In this document: one piece after another, positions 15,185-19,150 of the stretch
Layout: the number at the start of each line of letters is the position of its first letter
Position numbering within the stretch: position 1 is the stretch's first letter
Assembly (NCBI GenBank): GCA_964592255.1
Contig: CAZQCI010000033.1
Coordinates: 1-19,150 of the forward strand
Length of the DNA stretch: 19,150 nucleotides
Source of the DNA: CAZQCI01 sp964592255
GTDB lineage: Bacteria; UBA10199; SBBF01
Direction: 5' to 3'
The notes under the pieces: generated by a model
Told to the model about the DNA's origin: nothing
The model's database searches: none
The model's input: only the letters and a program-made list of their open reading frames with translations
Made by a program: the position numbers and the translations under genes

Positions 15185-17206
15185 CTACCCCTTCACAAGT
15201 CCGATATTTTCAACCGAAAAAGCGCCCGCACTTATAGCCGCACTTGGGTCAACAACAATGTCTTCTGCTACCAATCCACTTCCTGCATCACGAGACAACT
15301 CTTCTGTGTCAATGCCTAGAGTGCTACAAACAAGTTGGCTTAATGCTTCCGGACTGGCCCCACCTTCCAAGGCCTCTGTAATTTCATCGATTTGTTCGGG
15401 AGCAATAGATCCTTGCATACCAGCCAAAGCCAGCGGACCTGTGATGCTAGTATTGGTAACACCGGCCTCCTCTAACCTTGTGAGCAATGCATCCACACGT
15501 GTTTGAAGTGTGGTCTGGCGCAAAGAAGCTGCCAGCAAATACGTCAGTCCTTCGTCTTCACGATCTGATGCCTGCTGATCAGCTAAAGGATCATCTCCAG
15601 CGTACGGGATACGTGGATCACTAGCCGTAACCGCAACGTCTGTAGGACGAGCCTGACGTATTTGAGCTGCAGCGTCCCTCACAGTAGAAGCAGGTCGAGC
15701 AGGAACTCTTTCTGGAACCTGCGTTAAGGCATCCAAACTATGCTCTGTGGTTGTAACAAGAGGAGCTTCATCGACTTCTGGATAATTACGGTAATGTTTC
15801 AACAACTCGCCACTTGTGGCAATCTCTTCCAATTGAGGCAAAATTGAAACAGGTATCCGACCCCCAATGGGTTTATAGGCAACGAAGGTAGGAAAAATAT
15901 TCCAGGTACCGGCATTGATTTCTACCACTTCAAAACCTGCGGCTTCCAGTTGCGCCACGACAGTTTGAATGGAACGCGCATGCGGCACCCATTTGGCTTG
16001 TGCCACCTGACCAAATAAAACCTGTTGTAGGCCAACGGCGTTTAAATCCAGCCCTGCTTCATCCCATTCATCCCGCGGGGTTAAATGACTTAAAACAACA
16101 TAACCACCGGGCCTCACAGCGTTGAACAAGTTTCTATTGAATTGGCCTACTTGTTCGTCATCCAAATAAATATTTAAACCATTACTGGTCACAACATCAT
16201 ATTGGTTAACAACATTCATTGTGAGAGCATCATTTTTAAACGCGAAAAATAAATTACGTTCCCGAGCACGAGCCAAATCATCAGCAGCCCTAACAGCATC
16301 TGGGTCTTTATCCAAAGCAACGATCATGCGTGGTTCTGCCCTCGACAAATCGGCTTCAATCAAATCACGAGCACGACCACCGGGAATGGACGCCCAAGTA
16401 GCACCAGCTTGCACCAAGCCGTTATCGATAAGAAAGCGATACACTTCTCTAAAAATTCCAAAACGCTCCCGGGTTGCCAAAGCGGAAGGAGCTTGGGTAA
16501 AAAGAAAGGAATCAAAAGACTGCCTATCCGCTTCGGCCGCAGCCACAGCGTCGGGATCAAACAAGAGGTCGGTCATCTCCCAATTCAGGCTACCGTACTT
16601 TAAAAGAGCTGCTCCTAAGGTGCCAAGGGCGAGGCGATGCACATGAGGGATCAAGTCAGAACGTCCTGCATCCCCTAAGCGCGTCACAGCAGCTTGTTTG
16701 GCAAGAGCAAGATCACGAGCTTGTGTTAAAACTTCCAGGGCCAACTCCAAATTTGTATTCAAATACCCTGAACTTTCTTCGTCATAATATATGGAATCAA
16801 GGGCAGAAATAATCTTTCTAAGTTCGATTAAGGGAACAGAACGTCCTTCTGATAGCTCTCGAAGATGATGGTGGAATTCCTCAGAGGGATCCTCTTGTAC
16901 GAGAGATAGAATCTGCGTAAGATTCTTCCTGTTTGCTTCTGCAATCCACACCTCAATCTCCCCAGATCCCTGACCTGCCGCAAGACGGGCAGCAGAATTG
17001 AGTAACAAACGTCGACCTAATAAATAACGATCAAGTCCAACGTTAACGCCTGCAAGTCTGTCTCGAACAGAAACATAATTATCGGGCCGAGCGACTTCTA
17101 AAGCCTGCAAGGCAGCAGCCACTTGAGGAAAATCCTCAGATGCCAAAGCTTGGGGGTCCACTCCTGCCAAATAATTAGTGGCTTCTGTCACATCCATTAG
17201 AGACAT
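15185..17206 (-). CDS. SAM-dependent methyltransferase-like protein with shared terminal modules, 673 aa
   Basis: The N-terminal 1-75 resembles the FAS N terminus. Residues 80-250 are helical and unfamiliar. Residues about 250-447 look like a class I (Rossmann) methyltransferase: motif I is ATWASIPGGRARDLI (the variant seen in methyltransferases with xxSxPxG instead of DxGxGxG), then acidic post-I strand IVALDKDPDAV, FKNDAL, YDVVTSNGLNIYL and the typical LFNAVRPGGYVVLSHLTP strand 5. It then has a Thr/Arg/Pro-rich linker and a helical C-terminal module (about 575-636) containing EITEALEGGASPEA. The ATG at 17206 is supported by GGGAGG, which overlaps the stop of the preceding gene. Co-transcribed with the carboxyltransferase, acpS and fas. 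The methyl acceptor is unknown: an acyl intermediate, the free product or another molecule are all possible. The methyltransferase fold is fairly sure; its activity is not proven. Confidence 0.85.
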   Translation of the reverse strand: MSLMDVTEATNYLAGVDPQALASEDFPQVAAALQALEVARPDNYVSVRDRLAGVNVGLDRYLLGRRLLLNSAARLAAGQGSGEIEVWIAEANRKNLTQILSLVQEDPSEEFHHHLRELSEGRSVPLIELRKIISALDSIYYDEESSGYLNTNLELALEVLTQARDLALAKQAAVTRLGDAGRSDLIPHVHRLALGTLGAALLKYGSLNWEMTDLLFDPDAVAAAEADRQSFDSFLFTQAPSALATRERFGIFREVYRFLIDNGLVQAGATWASIPGGRARDLIEADLSRAEPRMIVALDKDPDAVRAADDLARARERNLFFAFKNDALTMNVVNQYDVVTSNGLNIYLDDEQVGQFNRNLFNAVRPGGYVVLSHLTPRDEWDEAGLDLNAVGLQQVLFGQVAQAKWVPHARSIQTVVAQLEAAGFEVVEINAGTWNIFPTFVAYKPIGGRIPVSILPQLEEIATSGELLKHYRNYPEVDEAPLVTTTEHSLDALTQVPERVPARPASTVRDAAAQIRQARPTDVAVTASDPRIPYAGDDPLADQQASDREDEGLTYLLAASLRQTTLQTRVDALLTRLEEAGVTNTSITGPLALAGMQGSIAPEQIDEITEALEGGASPEALSQLVCSTLGIDTEELSRDAGSGLVAEDIVVDPSAAISAGAFSVENIGLVKG
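15299..15418 (-). other. shared C-terminal module in the methyltransferase protein
   Basis: Residues about 597-636 (core QGSIAPEQIDEI, then ALEGGASPEA and a QLV-x(4)-LG end) align with the C-terminal modules of the FAS (1870-2007) and of the carboxyltransferase protein (17327-17440). Spacing is conserved without gaps over about 35 residues, followed in each case by a low-complexity tail of about 37-40 residues. Confidence 0.75.
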
Positions 17207-17219
17207 AAATTACCTCCCT
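17207..17219 (-). promoter_or_regulatory. ribosome binding site overlapping the upstream stop codon
   Basis: The minus strand reads AGGGAGGTAATTT before the ATG at 17206. The GGGAGG Shine-Dalgarno runs directly into the TAA of the carboxyltransferase gene, a layout typical of translational coupling. Confidence 0.8.
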
Positions 17220-19150
17220 GCAAACGCTGCCAAACCCGCTTCGGCAGCCAAAGTTCCGTTAAAAGCCGGAAGCTCTTCACCATAATTTGGAACAGAGGGT
17301 GGCTCATTAGCAGCCACTTCAGCCATAGGCTGCCCTGTTGCCAAACCTACCAATTGCGTCACACTGTCCCGACTGGCCCCACCTTCAACAGCTAATTGAA
17401 TTTCGTGTAGTGCATCAAAATTAACGGCTCCGTTTTGCACAGCCGCTTCTAAGGAACTCACTAAAGAAGAATCCACTCCAGCTAAACTAAGCTCTTCAAT
17501 GACAGCATTGGGATTGACAGAATCTTGATTCGCAGACTCTTGATTCGTAGAATTGAGATTCACAGAAACAGAAAGACTGGTGGGATCAGACTCATCAACA
17601 GTATGAGCCTCTGTTGCAGGGCTTTCAACAACAGCAACAGCCGGAACAGGTGCCGAAACACGCGCTTGAGCTAAGGCCAGCAATGAAAGGTTTAAATCAT
17701 CTTGTGCCTCTTCCAAAGATTGGGCCGATTCCACCAACAACGTCGCCATTAAATGTCCTCTGGCTTCTGGTGTAATACCTTCCCCTCTTTGAAGAGATAA
17801 AAGCTGTTGTCGTAGAGCATTCCATCGCAGAACTTGGGAGGTGTCACTTGCGTCGGTCTGCGCCAATATTTGTTGTTCTATGTAAAAAATCGCCCCGCGT
17901 AAACCGTCCCTAGCTTCAGAAGGGATATAAATCAAATCAGGGGCAGAAACCGCCATAATCACCGGTGAGGGAGCCAAAGGGGAGTCACCCAAAAGACGGG
18001 CGGCAACCTCTTGTAACCCTTGAGCCAACGTAACAGCATCTGAACTACCTGGCACTAAATGCCGGGCGCCTTCTGCTAAGCCGATTAACGCACTTAAGCC
18101 TCCGCGTTCAGCTACATCTGTGGCGATTTTGTCTTCAAGATCAGTGGCCAACCATGCTTGCAACATCTCGGCTTTTTTATCGTCGTCAGCCCCATTGTAA
18201 TCGGACAAAACTTTTCTCAGGGCTAACGTCGAGCGGTCGCCGGGATAGGTGGCAAAAACAATAAGAACGTCATCCACATTAAGTTGCCCTACTCCCTCTA
18301 CCTGCAATTCCGCTGAATCAGAATCGCCCGCTTTTGTATAAACCGTTTGCACGCCAAACCCGGCTGTTTCCAGCAAGCTTCTGGCATAATGGTATTGGGC
18401 CTCAGCACGGGTAGTTGTGGCAAAATTGTTGCCGAAGGCGGCATCAGCTTGCAGGATGGCCTGATCAACGGAAAAAATAATATTGGACCGCAACGTTTGT
18501 AAATCTTCCACAACGGAATCAATCACCCCTGTACTCATGGCTATTTCAGGGCTGGCCACTTCCACACGATAGCGTTGCACCAACGCATCCGTCCTAGCAC
18601 ACTCTGCTAGATACAAAGTCATGGCAGAATCGGCTTGTAATAAAAACTTTTCAGAAAAATCAATGCGAACAGAAGAAATAGAGCCTGTAGTATCCAAAAA
18701 AGCCTTGATCAAATCCAAGGTCATGAAAGGCTCACCTCGTCGATCAGCCAAATCGACCTTAAAAGTAGCTATCTTTGCACGAATGGAATCTTGTATTTTT
18801 CCTTCACCCAGCAGTAAAGCCCACTCGTCCAAAAGTTGTGTGAAGATTTTGGCCAGCACGTCCACCGACTTTGTCAAACCATAATACTCATCCAAACTTG
18901 CCTTATCTTTAAAAACAAACGGAATCCCTTGACGCGCCCCCATCACCGCAATTTCAGCACCTTTGCCACTGATCACTACAATACCGGGGCGTAACCACTT
19001 GTTGCCCGCCACAATAAAACGCCCACCATAAGCTCGACGGATATTCACAGCCACAACGGGCATGGTGGTCTTGATGATCCGTTCTAAAAGTTCAGCCTGT
19101 AATTTTTGAATATTGGCTGCCTCAGATGCTTGGCCCGGAGGATATCCCGG
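17210..19150 (-). CDS. acyl-CoA carboxylase carboxyltransferase domain fused to a long C-terminal extension (5' partial), 646 aa visible
   Basis: The frame is open to the window edge: 29 residues precede the Met at 19063, starting PGYPPGQASEA, which continue the family sequence. That Met is therefore internal and the true start lies outside. PGYPPG, RRAYGGRFIVAGNKWL and AEIAVMGA match the TPGFxPG, RKAYGGAYDVMSSKHL and AEVAVMGA motifs of acetyl/propionyl-CoA carboxylase beta subunits; SPEIAMSTGVIDSVVEDLQTLR matches the NPYVAAxRGYVDDVI end of the domain. These enzymes move CO2 from carboxybiotin to acyl-CoA, giving malonyl- or methylmalonyl-CoA. Between AVMG and that end there are about 90 residues more than usual. 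The 420 residues after the domain are unrecognised and mostly helical, with a linker made of pentapeptide repeats and a C-terminal module like that of the next two large proteins. It is the first visible gene of the operon, and its stop is 3 bp from the next start. Confidence 0.88.
   Translation of the reverse strand, partial: PGYPPGQASEAANIQKLQAELLERIIKTTMPVVAVNIRRAYGGRFIVAGNKWLRPGIVVISGKGAEIAVMGARQGIPFVFKDKASLDEYYGLTKSVDVLAKIFTQLLDEWALLLGEGKIQDSIRAKIATFKVDLADRRGEPFMTLDLIKAFLDTTGSISSVRIDFSEKFLLQADSAMTLYLAECARTDALVQRYRVEVASPEIAMSTGVIDSVVEDLQTLRSNIIFSVDQAILQADAAFGNNFATTTRAEAQYHYARSLLETAGFGVQTVYTKAGDSDSAELQVEGVGQLNVDDVLIVFATYPGDRSTLALRKVLSDYNGADDDKKAEMLQAWLATDLEDKIATDVAERGGLSALIGLAEGARHLVPGSSDAVTLAQGLQEVAARLLGDSPLAPSPVIMAVSAPDLIYIPSEARDGLRGAIFYIEQQILAQTDASDTSQVLRWNALRQQLLSLQRGEGITPEARGHLMATLLVESAQSLEEAQDDLNLSLLALAQARVSAPVPAVAVVESPATEAHTVDESDPTSLSVSVNLNSTNQESANQDSVNPNAVIEELSLAGVDSSLVSSLEAAVQNGAVNFDALHEIQLAVEGGASRDSVTQLVGLATGQPMAEVAANEPPSVPNYGEELPAFNGTLAAEAGLAAFAGR
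17327..17440 (-). other. shared C-terminal module in the carboxyltransferase protein
   Basis: Residues 542-579 counted from the Met at 19063 (NGAVNFDALHEI, then AVEGGASRDS, QLV) match the C-terminal modules of the methyltransferase protein and the FAS. It is preceded by an ELSLAGVDSSLV segment resembling EEAGVTNTSIT at the same place in the methyltransferase protein, so the module may be about 60 residues long. Confidence 0.75.
17512..17571. repeat. degenerate 15-bp tandem repeat, four copies
   Basis: Four consecutive 15-bp units begin GATT (17512, 17527, 17542, 17557), for example GATTCGCAGACTCTT. They encode the pentapeptides SVNLN, STNQE, SANQD and SVNPN just before the shared C-terminal module of the carboxyltransferase protein. 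It looks like a flexible Ser/Asn/Gln linker expanded by repeat duplication. Confidence 0.85.

Noticed and set aside
1..19150. CRISPR arrays, tRNA/rRNA genes, transposases or phage genes
   Set aside because: No regularly spaced repeats, RNA-gene signatures or mobile-element proteins were seen in the window.

Overview
The window is dominated by one leftward (minus-strand) operon built around a giant type I fatty acid synthase of the fungal/actinobacterial (FAS-I) architecture. The organism is a bacterium: genes are tightly packed, several starts have Shine-Dalgarno sequences, a stop and an alternative start overlap, and there are short palindromic intergenic repeats of the GTCATCCC...GGGATGAC ('PAKAGI'-type) kind common in proteobacteria-like and candidate-phylum genomes. 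The phylum cannot be fixed from the sequence. Nothing points specifically to the Corynebacterium/Mycobacterium/Nocardia group in which bacterial FAS-I is classically known, so an uncultured Gram-negative-type lineage is my guess only.

Layout in transcription order (right to left): (1) 19150-17210, a 5'-truncated gene whose visible N-terminal part is the C-terminal half of a biotin-dependent acyl-CoA carboxylase carboxyltransferase, followed by about 450 unfamiliar residues; (2) 17206-15185, a 673-residue protein with a central class I SAM-methyltransferase-like domain; (3) 15167-14757, a stand-alone holo-ACP synthase (AcpS); (4) 14739-1747, a 4330-residue FAS-I with domains in the order N-terminal extension, AT, ER, helical region, DH (MaoC/hot-dog), MPT, Ala/Pro/Val linker, ACP, KR, KS, and an unfamiliar C-terminal extension where fungal FAS carries its phosphopantetheinyl transferase. 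Beyond a palindromic repeat lie an inositol-monophosphatase family gene (1569-793), a second palindromic repeat, a TPR-like protein (693-55), and perhaps the last codons of a convergent plus-strand gene at the left edge.

The operon looks self-contained: the carboxyltransferase would help make the (methyl)malonyl-CoA extender, AcpS would load phosphopantetheine on Ser2538 of the synthase, the synthase would build the acyl chain, and the methyltransferase could modify the chain, a partner or the product. The most striking observation is that the carboxyltransferase protein, the methyltransferase protein and the FAS all end in a related module of about 40-60 residues (core pattern: small hydrophobic-P/F-x-x-(x)-x-E-I-x-x-A-[LIV]-[DE]-G-G-[AS]-S/P), and that the FAS and the methyltransferase protein also appear to start with related segments of about 70 residues. 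This suggests shared docking or assembly modules holding a carboxylase/methyltransferase/FAS-I supercomplex together, which I do not recognise as a described system. All homology statements rest on reading motifs from memory; no database search was done.
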